The notes: a model not told the origin generated them from the letters alone. DNA of 64,000 bases from Eutrigla gurnardus (GCA_963514095.1 OY741282.1:18016892-18080891); one strand, 5' to 3'. Shown: positions 24,953 to 37,305, counted from the stretch's first letter. Program-made: numbers and translations.

Positions 24953-27497
24953 AAACGAAGTAAAGTACTCAAATAAAACCTAAAAGCACACAGACACACG
25001 GTGGAGTGGACGTCGTGTCTCACGAACAGGCTTACCTCTTTGTGGCTGACCGGCCACGTATCCACAAAAAAAAAAAACAAAGCCAGTAGTTTTAAAAAGA
25101 AAAACACAAAAAAGGGGAAGGCCGAGCTGTATTTATCAGAGCTCTGAAGATGTCGACTACTTGCCGAATGGAGGCGTATTAATGGCGATGATGAAGAAGA
25201 TGAGTGGAAATTTAACGACCACGAAGGCGTCCGCTTCCACAGGCAGAAACCGGCTGCATGTTTATAGGCCTCGAATGAAGCAAACATGCATCCACATACT
25301 GAACGCTTAGATGTCTCCGGGGTGTGTGTGCGTGTGTGTGTAGGTGTTTATGTGTGTGTGTCACACACACACATCTGGTCCACCACCCAGATCCCCACAC
25401 AATGCACCAACCTGGAGACGAGGATTTACACTGGTTTTGTAGGAGTGGCATTAGCTCTGTCACTGATACTGTGCCTCCTTGATGCACTGACCTCTGGCAC
25501 ATGTAGGATTCATGCTATATTTGTTGTTTTCTTGATTTTAAGGCTTCTCTGAAACGAAATGTTACAGTTCTCTGACTTCACAGGCAAATATTGTCCATTT
25601 TGTTGCGACGGTCAAATTGCAGCTTTTACTAATCGTGAGTTTTTTACCTCCTCGGTGCCTTTTTGATCCACTACATTTAATCAAGCCGTGTTGATTTCAT
25701 GATGTTCATAGAGCTCAGTGATTCCGAAATGTTTTTATTTACAATCAACTTCAGTTCTTTTGTCGTCCGGTCTTTTTATATGTTCAGTGTTGCTATGCAC
25801 ATGACATCGTAGAAGGAATTTCACAAGTTGTTTCTGTTGGACAGCTGATAGTCACATGTTTCCCACGTAACGTGGACAACTTCAAAGGTCATTTTTTATT
25901 TATTGACATATTTATTGTAATGAATAATAATTTTTATTATTTATATACCGTTGTCAAAAACGACCGTCCCCGCCTGGAGAAACCAGCACAGTGACAAACG
26001 TTTCTAAGCTTCAGGGGCAAAAAAATGACTGACATCAGACATATTTTCAAGGTGCGGTTGAACCGTCGTCGCGTTCAGTTCAGACTTCAGCGCTCGGCGC
26101 TCTGGTCCACACTGTCCCATGTGTTCACGATGCTAAATGCAGACTATCATTTCAAATAAGAGGCAATCGTTCTAGAAAACTGACCTGTTGAGGTGAACCG
26201 ACTGAATGAACGCTCCTCCTGTACGTGTGGCGTTCAGGTACGGTTCAAATGAGATGAAGGAAATTACTTTTTTCTGGATTTTAAAAAAAAAAAGAAGAAG
26301 AAGCTGAAATTGAATTCTTTCACGTGTACATATGAATGTCCAGAGAGCGCTGAAGTGTCTCCGTGTAAATATGCAGCTCTATTAACAAACCCCACAATGA
26401 ATATCGTTGGTGTGAAGAAGTTCTTAAGAACGGAAAACGCCAACCAGAGTTTTTTTTGCCCGTTTTCCTGCAGTCTCTTTATGTATAAAGGAAAAAGAGT
26501 TACAGAGTTATATATTATTGCTGAAGAGTGATGCTACAGTGCTGGCACTGCCATCTATTGACAGACAATGAAAATACAGCCAGCATCAATTTCTAGGGAT
26601 CCTATACACTCTCTCACTAAACATCCTCCCTTTTTACTTCCTTTTAAACATTTCTTTATTTAAAGAATGACTCTTCCGTCCTGCAGAAGCAGCGTGCATG
26701 TTTCGTTCACTCTGTCACAGTTCATGTGAGTTGTCTTTTTTTCTTTTTGAAGAAACAAAACCACAAAAACAATTTTGTGTTTTTTTTTTTTTTTTTTGGT
26801 TTGACATATCTCATTGCAAGTCCCAAGCTGTTCAATTAACTTCCTCTTTACTTGTGTAAACTTCCCGCCCCCTTAGTTATTGTTTGCTTGTCATGGATTT
26901 CAGATTATAAATTATGCAAATGCATCAAAGCTGTTTTTATGTCAATTTCAAATAAATGTTTTGTACAGATGAGCCAATTTAAAATTGTTTGAAGTTTACT
27001 TGTTTTTCATCCTTGGCCTCGACAGGAAGAAAAAAAAGATAAATCACCTGAATGTTTCCTCCGGTTGTGCAGATCAGAATTACTACATAGAATATATAAA
27101 TATAGAATTACATTGTCTTATTGTTAAATATTCATATCTGTCATATCACAGAAACAACAAAAGAAGATCACAGATGGTTTCATTCCTCAGACTTCACAAT
27201 GTGTGTTAAACACAAACATGGAGATTATTATTAGCTCGTCTTTGTGTGCACAAAAATATAAAAAAAATAACACTATTTTTTTTTTTTTTTTTAGAAATAC
27301 CAGTATAAATGTTATTATTCATATTATAGATATTTAAATGTAAAATCATAAACACTGAATAAGACATAAAAGTTCATCCAGTTATTCTGGACATCTGAGT
27401 TTTGACGACTCTTCTCTCAGGATGTTGCATTCACTGACCGGCAGGTAAAATTAGACATCCAGGTTATTTCTCTGTGTATCTCCTATTGCTGGAGTAT
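24953..27497. other. Convergent intergenic region and 3' UTRs
   Basis: Between the death receptor (+) and the unrecognised minus-strand gene. An AATAAA lies at 24972, 20 bp past the stop, and another at about 26950 (TTTCAAATAAATG). The distal one would give a roughly 2-kb 3' UTR. Short GT/CA runs occur at 25320-25375 and a T-run at 26779-26797. No coding exon is visible. Confidence 0.5.
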
Positions 27498-30348
27498 TTA
27501 AAGTGTCCTTTTCCTTAAAGTAAGACGCCAGATATAAGTGAGGAGACTTCCTCCTTTGTGTCTCACTGTGGAAACCTCCTCTTCATCAGGGCTTCTTCCT
27601 CGCCGCCTTTGCCTATTATAATCGGGGTAAAAATGACTTCCGACTCTTTTCATCACTCCGTCGAAGAAATAGAAATGATTGTACTCGTCGTCGTTGGGAA
27701 GGCCGTCGTCTCCATGTGTGGGTTCCTTCGAGGAAAGCGCCTCTGATCCCGATCCGGCAGATCTCTCCGCACAGCGTTTCCACCCGCGATGCATCAAACC
27801 TCTGCAGGGTGGCGGCTTGTCATCAGCTGCAGTCTGTGGAGGAGAACATTTCCATCAGTGCTGAGAAAGAACAGTGAAGCGTGACTCATTTCAAGTTACA
27901 GCACATTCATGTTTTTTTTAATTGGACAGAAAATATTAGTTTACTTTAAGCAGAGCATTATATATGCTCTTTAAGATCAATAATTAAGTGGGAAAAAAAT
28001 CCAATAATATTCTCATTTCCCTTCATGGATGACATTGTTTTCTCATCCTTGCATCATCGGTTTTACTCAACTTCCTGTTGGATAGATTCATCTCTGTCTT
28101 TCACACATTTCTGTATTTTAACAATATCCCTCTGTTTTTATGCAACACTTCCTCCAGCTAGAAATGTTGGAAGAAAAGATGACGCTCATCTTGTTCCAGA
28201 CAGATGCTAATTAGCTTAGCTTAGCACAGAGACTGGAAACGGAGGGAAACAGCTAGCCTAGCTTAGTCTGAAAACAACCAGCATCTCCAAAAGCTCATTA
28301 ACACATTTTAATCTTATTTGTTTAACACGTACAAAAAAATGTGTCATTTTATTGCCATTATGTTGTGACGTTTTTATACTTTGGTCTTCAAAGGTTTTTC
28401 TCACCCATTTCCACTCTTAGCTAATCTAAGCTAAGCTAATTGTTGCCAGCTGCAGCCTCACATATTAGCACTGTTTTTCTTGTTCTTCTGACACTGAATG
28501 AAAATGTTGATCCGTTCCTTTTACTCTGACCGAGGACTCGACTTACTTCCGGAAACCTGTCCGCAGCTTGTTTGTGGACTGTGGGAGGTTTTGCCAACCT
28601 AAAAGAGTCCTCTTTCGGGACTTGTTGGACTCTTTCAGGTTCCGGCCTGCTGGTTACGACTTCACGGCGTCTGCTCATATCAGCCAGGGCGTCCGGTCTC
28701 ATCCTGAGGCCTGAGAAGGACTTCTTGGTCTTGGCGTCGGCCTCCATCTGTGTCGGCGGCGGGGTATCTGGTCCCGGCGGTCCGTCTGGTTCCCGCTCGC
28801 CTCCCCGATTGAAGACTAACGTACTTGACGTGGTCTCTTTCATCCACGTTTTCGCCGTCGTCGTCTCTGTTGTTGCCGTTTCTCCGTCCGTCTCTTTGAG
28901 CGAGGGCGGCGAGGGCACGACCGGCTCTTCTGACGCCACATCTCCCTCTTGTTTTCTGTGATTTATGCCCATAATTGTATTTCCAGGAGGTGAAGCGTTA
29001 GCCTCCGTGCTTCCCGCCTTCTCTTCAGTCTCTCTGACCTCCGTATATGAAGACGCCGTAGTTACTTCAGCTTTACTTTTTATATTTATTCTCTCTGTTC
29101 TCTCCTGCTCATACATTTCTAACAGGATTCCTTTCAAGCACTTCGATTCAATAATAAAGCTCTCTTTTATAACTTTGGTCGGGTCATCCGGTGCCTTTAA
29201 TGGTGTTTTTACTGTTTTCCACCTGGTGCCTGCGTTCATAATAAGTTTTCTCTCCGGCTCTGTTTGTGTCTCCCTCTCCAAGTCTGGAAGGAAAAACATA
29301 ATGAAGGCTTTTCCTCCCACCTCGGTCAGCGTTTGTTTGGTGTCAACGTCGTTATTATGTGTTTTGTTCGTAGAAACTCGAAGGACGTACGCGATCGCAT
29401 TTGCATGTGATCGTCTTGTTCCACCTTCCTGAAACCCTGCGTGTTTGGTGATTACCATCCCCTTGAAATCCTCTTTATTATCATCATCATAAGCAGCCTT
29501 TATGTTGGCCGGCAGTCTATTTGTGGACCCCGTCTTCCCTCCGGCTACCAGAAGGAGTTGCCCCGCCACGTAAACTCTATCATCGTCAGCATACGCTTGA
29601 AACGCGGCTTTTAAAGGACGTCGCTTCCCAGCGTTTTTTTGCAAAAAGTTCAAACGTTCATCTTTCATTATGAGTCGGACTGACTTTCCCAGCACCTCTA
29701 ATTGTGACGCATGTGAGGTTTTGGTTGAAGAGCTGCCAGAGTGCAGATCGGCAGCTCGGAAGACTTCCTGTTGACGAAGTTTGGCTCGTCTGTCGTGCTC
29801 CTTGAGGATGTCCATCCCTCGCCGCATGCTCTCTTTTTGCCTCATTTGCGGTTGAGCAATCTGTCCTTTGGATATTTTCCTGATATACGCAGCTGCTCTT
29901 ATTTCCCCCTCTTTAAAACGGTGGGAAATGATCAGCGTTGTGGCGCCGCGGTAGCTCTTTGTCAGCGCTTTCTGCCATTGAAATATGGTGTCGGGTTCCC
30001 GGCTATTGGGTACCTCCAGTGAGAGGGCCTGAACATCGGGGCCCGAGGCGGTGGCTCCGTGATGATGCAGTGTCTGTGAGTTTATTACGTCCGTGGCAAT
30101 GTGGCTGGTATCGCTAATAACACGCCGCGGCGGCGGAGTGCCTGACCTCAGCAGAAATACTGGAACTCTTTTTCCCTTTCCACGAAGAAGAGAAACAACC
30201 TGGAGCGAAAGGAGAAGAGGAAGACAAAGAGGTTACACAAAAACTGCCACAATGCACAAATGCATGAACGGTCACATAAAAAAACATTTAAACTACACTT
30301 CTTGCCGGGAGCTCGGCTCCAGGGATTTACTTTAGTCCGGACGGACAT
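27498..30348 (-). CDS. Unrecognised protein-coding gene, 3 exons, about 668 aa
   Basis: Exons in transcript order: 30331-30348 (MSVRTK), 28547-30199 (551 codons), 27498-27833 (111 codons plus TAA). Donors are AAA|GTAAAT and GAA|GTAAGT. Acceptors are a strong pyrimidine tract ending CTCCAG (before 30199) and CTCCACAG (before 27833). All junctions are phase 0, and the long exon stays open for 1653 bp. The N-terminal half is basic, with a segment rich in K/R (around residues 105-165, ending KLRQQEVFRAADL). The middle is Thr/Glu-rich low complexity (about residues 400-500), and the C-terminus has an acidic NDDEYNHFYFF patch followed by RQRRRGRS. No signal peptide, membrane helix or known domain was recognised. 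It may be a fast-evolving, lineage-restricted gene. The first exon is the weakest part of the model. Confidence 0.7.
28203..28460. repeat. TTAGCTTAGC-type palindromic fish repeat
   Basis: Starts with GCTAATTAGCTTAGCTTAGC and ends with TAATCTAAGCTAAGCTAATT, an inverted pair able to fold on itself. The interior phrase (AGACTGGAAACGGAGGGAAAC, then AACACGTACAAAAAAATGTG) matches a repeat I have seen widely in percomorph intergenic DNA. It lies inside the last intron of the unrecognised gene; its far end slightly precedes the exon. Confidence 0.6.
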
Positions 30349-33240
30349 TCCTCAATAACTACTAAGATTGACTTTTCATCTGGCGCCATCATCAGGTCGT
30401 AAATTTACCTCCTCCAATAGGCTGCTTTATGACCAACTAGAGTGGTGGAGCAGGAATGAATCCGAAAAACCTGGAAATGAGTCTGCAGTTTTGCAGTCTT
30501 GAGTTGTTTTTTTTAACGTTCCGCTTCATGCTATAAAATCCGGCAGGAAAATTTTATTTGATTTGGTCTTTATTTTCCTTGAATACAAAGTACAATAATT
30601 ACATGACGTGAAATACATAATACAATTATGAAATATAAAAACAGGAGGGACAGGAGGAAGCTAAGCTTAGCATGCCCCTTCATTACATTATCACATATCA
30701 TTTACATATAATTTCAATTTACATACCTCCAATATCTGTGTGAAATAGTCATTAATCCAAATTTTGAATATGACCTGTATATCCCACACAAAATAATAAT
30801 AAATAACAAAAACAAAACATAATACCTCTAGATCACTTTAAATCTCCATTCCTTGATATTTGCCCATTAATAACTGCATTTGAATGTTTTTATGTTTACA
30901 CTGCGTTTCAAAGCCTCAAATACCCCCTTTGTGAATTCTTTAAGTTTTAAATGTCTTCGTTTTTTGTTTGCCACAGAACTTTCTTTTTTTTTTCAAGGGA
31001 ACAATTTTTGATGCCAACACCGCCGAGGCAAATGTTGTGTTTTATAGCTAATTAGCACATGCTAATGCTAACAGGGTGACGATGGCAAACATTTAACCTG
31101 CTAAACAAGCAGCATTGCTAACGTTGTTAGCATTAAGTGCTGCTAGCACTAGTTAGGTTTCCAAGGCATTGAGGGACATTTTCAAACTTTTAATGGTTCC
31201 TTTTTTGTCGTGCTTTAATGTGTGCAACTTTAACTTTAATGACAGGTGGCGTCGATCCGGGCTTAATGGTTCAGTAGCGAGAAAGTAATCTCAGAGGGCA
31301 CTTACTTCTGTTGCAGTTGCACTTTCAGTAACTTTATTCTTCTTTATTACTGTCTAATTCTGATTTATCGTCTACTTTGTAATCGTCTTTCTAAAGTCTC
31401 CGGGTCTCCGAGGTCTTTTTCTGCCCGGAAACCGAAGAAAGGTAGATTCACACTAAAAGTTTCTCCTATAAATACTCTGCACAGATGCAAAAACATGCGG
31501 CGTGTCAGATATTCTTATTAGCGACGGTGTTTAATCAGTATGGAAATAAAGGTTGCCGTTATTCTTTATGTAATGATGAGATTTTAGGTAGTGTAATTTT
31601 GAGGACGCTGGACTGTGACAGATCCAGCTGGTATGCTGATAATTCATGCAGACACCCGGGAGCAGAACAGAGAAACTGAAACAAAAATGAATGATAATGT
31701 GCTCATGGAGAATGTGGAATACAGTAGTTGTCTGTACATCAGAAGTGGGAAGGCGTTTTGTTGATAAAGTACAGATATAGAGAAACTTATATGTATTTTT
31801 AGAGATTCACACCAATACTGAGGTAAGCATACCAGCGCTGGGATATGACTCCTATGGATTATTCCAGAGTACAAACATCCAGGATCATCATGGTCCTTGT
31901 GAGTCCTGTAAAAAGTGGTGGTCTCCAGTCCCAGAGGAGTCCTCCGACCCCTTTGAACCCAGTCTCTGTCTCCGAGAGGACTCAGGTCTGAGACCAGCAG
32001 GGACACCAGCAGCAGCCACGGCCTCATCATGCTGACTATGAAGACTTATGAAAACAGAAACGCCGTTATCTTTTACTGCTTTACCTTCTCGCCTCGCTTT
32101 GTATATGCAAACCGCTGCAGCATGTGACGACTCTGCTCTCTCTAACGAGCTGCAGGAACCACAAAGAGCTTCACGGACGTAAAACCTTACAAGTCTCATC
32201 TGCTTCCTCAGGACTTATGTAGCTTCTCCACTTCACATCAAACCGGTGGTTTTTGTATAATGTTCACAAGGAAGCCCATGAAAACACCCAGAACTGTGCA
32301 TCCAAAGCCTGATATATGTTCCTCCTCTGTGCCAAGGAACTGTCAAAGAGTGCCAAAGAACTCCTCTGTGCCAAAGAACCTTCGTTCATTTGATCCCAAA
32401 TATAGTAATCTATAGTAATCAAATATAAATCTTACTCTTTGTTAAATGTTATGTTGCGAAATCGCGATGTAGAAATGCCAATATAGAATTTATATGCATA
32501 GCCAATAGGAGGTCCTCGTCGAAGAAAAATAGTGTAGAATTCCTACAAACCTATCATTACTCTGTTTGTTCAATTATTTCTATTATTAACGTCTCTTTAC
32601 TGACAAAATGTTCAAAGACATCCTGCTCTTTTGAGGCAGGTGCAGATAAAAAAAGTTTTTTTGCATATTATCAGATTCTGTCCCAAAGAAGACACCCACT
32701 GCCTCGGTCAGGAGGAACGCCACGCCATTGTCGCCTTTCCGTCGTCGGCGTAGCAACAGGTAAGAATTCATTCTGTAAAGACTTATGTTAAGTTTACAGC
32801 TTAGTGCTTGTGTTTCATTGTATGCAGAAGGAAGTGTATGTTTGCTCTCAGATCGCATGTCTCACACAAAACTTAAATGTATTAACAGGAAAATATAGCA
32901 GAACTGTAGATGTCGATGTCTTTCTTCAGTAGAATTCTATCACGTGTGGAGCGGATGGTGTTGTGTGTTTATGTAAAACTAACTCCATAATGTCACCATT
33001 GTACTCCGGAGACGGTTGTGGCTGTAAAATCCTAAAATGTAAATGTTTTATTGTTATTATTATCAGTCAAATGCTCATTCAACAGTGTGGGTTAAAGGTT
33101 AGAATGCAATAAGGTTGAAGAAATATAAAAAGAATCCAAAGCTAAAAGTTTATAAATAAAGTATTAAACTGTGAGTTGGGGGAGGGGTTATTCCAGGTTA
33201 TGATGAATATCTCTTTTTTTCTTCTTTTTTTTAAACCACA
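30349..33240. other. Intergenic region between two unrecognised genes
   Basis: Contains an AT-rich repeat-like block at about 30545-30730 (A-rich text ending AAGCTAAGCTTAGCATGCCCC), a segment with repeated GCTAATGCTAACA/GCTAGCAC words at about 31045-31155, and the weak minus-strand open frame described at 31644-32030. A run of CTCTGTGCCAAAGAACC-like text is duplicated near 32322-32380. No other coding signal is visible. Confidence 0.45.
31644..32030 (-). CDS. Possible first exon of a small secreted protein (weak)
   Basis: The frame begins MMRPWLLLVSLLVSDLSPLG, which reads as a plausible signal peptide, followed by about 50 polar residues with basic stretches (QRGRR). A candidate acceptor (CATAGTCAG) sits just upstream of the ATG, and a candidate donor (CTG|GTATGC near 31830) lies after about 66 codons. 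The downstream frame then becomes hydrophobic and low in coding character, so the true exon would end at that donor. No matching next exon was found. This may be chance. Confidence 0.25.
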   Translation of the reverse strand: MMRPWLLLVSLLVSDLSPLGDRDWVQRGRRTPLGLETTTFYRTHKDHDDPGCLYSGIIHRSHIPALVCLPQYWCESLKIHISFSISVLYQQNAFPLLMYRQLLYSTFSMSTLSFIFVSVSLFCSRVSA

Positions 33241-33301
33241 GCCTCAAGCAAAGCGTGCATCCCCGACTAGCTGTAGCAGTCATAAAAAAATATTTAAAAA
33301 A

Positions 33302-33739
33302 ATGGGAAATATCAACACCTCGAGCCAGATGAGCAACTTCAGCAAAAGGAACGTCCGGGTGTTCATCTCGGAGAAGGCCCTGGAGATCGATGCCTTCCTC
33401 GCCCCCCGGGCCGAAGGCGACGGCCAGATGGCGTCCGTTCTTTCCGGCGGGAAGAAGCAGTTCGTCTTCAGGGACGGCGTGGACGGCAAGGACGGCAAGG
33501 ACGGCAAGGACGGCAAGGACGGCAAGGACGGCAAGGACGGCGTGGACGGCGTGGACGGTGTGGACGGCGTGGCCTGCGTCCGCGTGCTGGCCTCCCAGAC
33601 GCAGCACGTACCCTGGGACGCTCAGCGCTTCCTGTCCGTCTTCGTGGAGGACGAAGACGATGAGGGCGTTTGCGCCAAACAGATCATGCACAACATGGCG
33701 CTGAGCGGGCCGGTCACCGTGCTGCTCTACGACCTGTAG
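33302..33739 (+). CDS. Unrecognised 145-aa protein with N-myristoylation-type start and Gly-X-Asp repeat
   Basis: Single coding exon preceded by a good acceptor (T-rich tract, CCACAG before 33242), so the ATG at 33302 probably follows a noncoding exon. The start MGNINTSS fits the N-myristoyl consensus (Gly2, Thr6). Residues 6-55 are an ordinary mixed sequence (VRVFISEKALEIDAFLAPR). Residues about 60-95 are a perfect DGK/DGV triplet run encoded by a 9-bp-periodic (GACGGCAAG)n then GACGGCGTG block. The tail contains an acidic VEDEDDEG stretch and ends VTVLLYDL. AATAAA lies at 33825, 86 bp after the stop, supporting a real 3' end. I do not recognise the family. Because of the repeat, the opposite strand is also open (33188-33691). 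Confidence 0.7.
   Translation: MGNINTSSQMSNFSKRNVRVFISEKALEIDAFLAPRAEGDGQMASVLSGGKKQFVFRDGVDGKDGKDGKDGKDGKDGKDGVDGVDGVDGVACVRVLASQTQHVPWDAQRFLSVFVEDEDDEGVCAKQIMHNMALSGPVTVLLYDL
33482..33560 (+). repeat. In-frame 9-bp coding minisatellite (GACGGCAAG/GACGGCGTG)
   Basis: Six consecutive GACGGCAAG units flanked by GACGGCGTG/GACGGTGTG variants, adding Asp-Gly-Lys and Asp-Gly-Val triplets to the 145-aa protein. Unit homogeneity suggests copy-number variation between alleles is likely. Confidence 0.85.
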
Positions 33740-34119
33740 AGGTCACGGCTTTTCAAAGCGTGGTCACCGTTCTCTGCTCGTTTGTCAAACCATTCCATGT
33801 TTTGTGAGTTTCGTAATCTCCACCAATAAAAAACATCAGCTGCAGCTTCACGGTCCTCCCCCTTTTGCTTTTTATTGTCATTGCAAAGTATGATGAGGTC
33901 ACACGCTCGCCATGCGTGACCGAGAGGTCAGCGATCATCTGCTTCGGTGCAGATCTCAGGATCGTCGCTGAACAGTGGAGGCGTTGTTCCTCGCGGAGGT
34001 CTGTGCTGAACGTCATGACAAGGCGAGGAAGTCGCTTTCACGCACGTGGTTGTTTTCCTTTTTGAAAAAAAAAAAGGCAGGAAAATGTATCAAAAATCCC
34101 ACTTTAATAAGAATCCAGT

Positions 34120-34600
34120 AGAAGCAAACAGATTATCCCTATATAATGAAGAGCAGTCTCTTGTATAATCTGATTATAATATCTGATAAAATGAAGAGCA
34201 TTCTCATATAATCTGATTATAATATATGATAATATGAAGAAAAGTCTTATAATCTGATTGTAATATCTGATAAAATGACGAGCATTCTCATAATCTGATT
34301 ATAATATCTGATAAAATGAAGAGCATTCTCATATATAATCTGATTATAATATCTGATAAAATGAGGAGCCTTCTCATATATAATCTGATTATAATATCTG
34401 ATAATATGAAGAAAAGTCTCATAATCTGATTATAATATTTGATCAAATGAAGAACACTATAATAGATAATCTGATTAAATATCTGATTAAAAAATTAAGA
34501 GCATTCTCATATATAATCTGATTATAATATCTGATAAAATGAGGAGCCTTCTCATATATAATCTGATTATAATATCTGATAAAATGAATCTGTTGTATAA
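34120..34600. repeat. AT-rich minisatellite, about 50-60-bp unit
   Basis: About nine imperfect units built on ATAATCTGATTATAATATCT followed by GATAAAATGAAGAGCATTCTC, with shorter and longer variants. ATAATCTGATTATAAT is itself an inverted repeat, so each unit can form a short hairpin. It lies in the interval between the 145-aa gene and CYB561A3. Confidence 0.88.
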
Positions 34601-35602
34601 TCAGTTGGTAAACATGACCAGGCAAAAAGTGAGTTTTGTAAAGTGAATTTTTGTATATTTGACAAAACCTCATCCCAAGAAGAAACGATTCCGATGCCGA
34701 TGACTTGAACCTCCAGGACTCGGCTCCCCTGACTGCTCAGATGATCTGCTGCGTCTGATCAGACTTGAAACACAAACGCGGAACGATGGGAGATTTGATG
34801 GTTTTGGTTCTGCTTTTTGGGAGGGATGGTCTTCAGATACAAAGGGAGTAAAGAGACCTGAGTGAAATGAGGGAGAGACACTCGTCTTGTGAGAGCGAGT
34901 CACGACGTGGACGGTTTAGTCTCAACGGGAGAACATGATGGATGAAAGGTTTTTCTTTTAACATTGATTTGTTTTTGGGTGTGGATTGAAGAATCCTGAA
35001 AAAAGTACAGAAGAACCATTTTTGGCATCTTTTTACTTCCGTAGCTACACACCTTCAATCCAGAGGTAAATATCATCTTTCTTTTCTGCTTGTTACTTTT
35101 AACTCTAAATGCATTTGTTTGTTGATTTGTCATCAAAGACACAATAAAAAAGAGAAAATAAATAGACAATTTATTTTATTTAAGCACCCGGTTGTGTTAT
35201 TGTATGAGCTTGTGCCCACCAGTCTGTGAAGTAGCAGCTACACCTGTTAATGACAATACAATGCTACTAGTTACACTGATAATCCAGTTAAATCATCAGT
35301 ATATAACGCTAATAATAATAATAATACATTTTATTGATATCAGGACACCCAAGGACACCTTACAAACATTAATGAAAGCAACACAACAGATTTAACAGTA
35401 GTAAAAGTAAAATTAAGTTAAAACATTCAAGACAATAAAAAAAGGCTGATATAAGTGTATGTTATGCTAATCTAAAGAGATTGTTTTAAATTGTGATTTG
35501 AACTGATGAAGAGAGTCTAGAGTCCCGCCAACAAACTTCAGTGATTTTCTTCTTTAATTTTGTTGTTTTCTCCTTCCACATCTCGTACGTTCACCTCCAG
35601 CC
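34601..35602. other. Upstream region of CYB561A3
   Basis: AT-rich; includes an (AATAAT)n-flanked repeat tail at about 35310-35350 (CATTTTATTGATATCAGGAC). Open frames on the minus strand at 34670-35169 lack coding character. A probable 3' splice acceptor (TTCACCTCCAG) directly precedes the CYB561A3 ATG, so a noncoding exon may lie here. Confidence 0.4.
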
Positions 35603-37305
35603 ATGAGGCCGTCCGTGTCCTTCCACCTGGCCTACGTGCTGTGTCTGACTCTGGGCTTCCTCTGTCTGCTCTTCGTGAGCTGCTGGCGATCTCTCTGGCG
35701 AGGCGGATTCTCCTGGGACGGTTCGGCTCTGCAGTTCAACTGGCATCCCGTCCTCATGGTGTCCGGCCTGGTGGTCGTCTACGGCTACGGTACGTTACGT
35801 TATACAGAGGGGTGAAGGGGAGACGTGAACGAGAGAATGGACCTCACGTTCTGAAAAGTGAAGCCAAGCCTTAAACTTGCATTCTTCCTGCTGGCCATCA
35901 GGGGGCGACGCTGATGTCCGATTTCGTGGAAGTCTCTGTAAACATGGGTTTCTGGTCTCAATCTCTAGTTTCAAGTCATCTTCAATCCAACATGATGTTC
36001 ATTTAGTACATTATGGTCCATTTAGAGTCCACCAGACCAGAAAGCAGGGGATGCTTTAGGGGGCGGGGCTTACCTGCTGATTGACAGGTCGCTAACGTAC
36101 TACCCACAGCCTCGCTAATGTCTCTACCACGCTACAATCAAAATCCAAGATGGCATCGACACTCCTCAAGACTAGTCCACTTCTTATAGTCTATGGCAGA
36201 GATCTTTAACAGGGGGACCGGGACCCCTAGGGGTTCCGCAGAGTTACTACATGGGGTCCCTGAAATTATTTGATCCCAAACTTTTTTTCTTCCAAAAATG
36301 TCAAACATGTCCAAAAATACACCTTAGCATGAATAATGCCAATTAAATGTATGAATATATAAGTACAAAAGTACTTTTATACATGAATGCACTACATATT
36401 ATTATAGGCCCGGTTTAATAAGGAACATCATTTTAAATGATATGTAATAGGGGGTCACTATAAGTCCTTGGCCTGAAAAAGGCATCTGGTCTACGGGATC
36501 GACTAAATAACAGAAAAGAGATCCGGAGGGAGTGTGGAGGAGAGCCGCCGCTGCTCCTTGGCTTTTGGAAAAGGGGGTCAAATGAGGTGATTTGAGGGTC
36601 TGATCTGGATTGCCTCTATTTGGAGGTTTTCCAGGCACGTCCAAATGGTATAGCAGGCTCCGGGGCCGACCCCAGAACACGCTGCAGGGATTAGATCTAT
36701 CTTGTCTGGCCTGTGAACGTCTCGGGGGCCCCCCATGGAGGAGGCAGAAAAACAAGGCTGGGGAGACGGATGTCCGGAAGACCTTGATGGATGGATGGAC
36801 TTAACATTCTTAACAGAAAGCCGGTACCAAGTGGAAGTGTGGAATTTGACAAATATGAGCATTTGCCAGGCTGATGAGTTGCATTTTGGGGCTTTAAGTC
36901 ATAAAAAAAATCCTTATTAACAGTTATATTTGTCGTATACAATATAAACTCCCTATCAACACTGTACATACCAACAATGCACGACAGAGAGTTCCAGCAA
37001 CTGATTTTTGTTTACGGATGTAAAAATCATTTCTCAGACGTCTGAGCTGAAATGATTTTTCTCTGCGGCTCACTGAGCCCGGAGGTGGTTTTTTTCCTCT
37101 CCCCGCTAAAAACTGATTAAAAACTGAATGGAATTTTTTATTTTTTATTTTTTATTTTTATTTTTTTTCGAACTCCTTCTAAGTGCATCGACTAAATGAT
37201 TCGGACGTTAATATGCACGTGAAAATATCATCAATTTAATGCTAAATACGGAGTCGTTTAAAGCCATTTTCAATGAGGAATGTGCTGTTTACATCATTTG
37301 TTATT

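Noticed and set aside
28965..29432. 155-codon plus-strand open frame
   Set aside because: Antisense to the long exon of the unrecognised gene, whose splice sites fit the minus strand.
33188..33691. 167-codon minus-strand open frame rich in HAVLAVLAV
   Set aside because: It is the antisense shadow of the 9-bp coding repeat in the 145-aa gene; the plus strand has the acceptor, the ATG context and the poly(A) signal.
34120..34600. CRISPR-like regular array
   Set aside because: Units are contiguous and near-identical without unique spacers, and the host is a vertebrate; this is a minisatellite.
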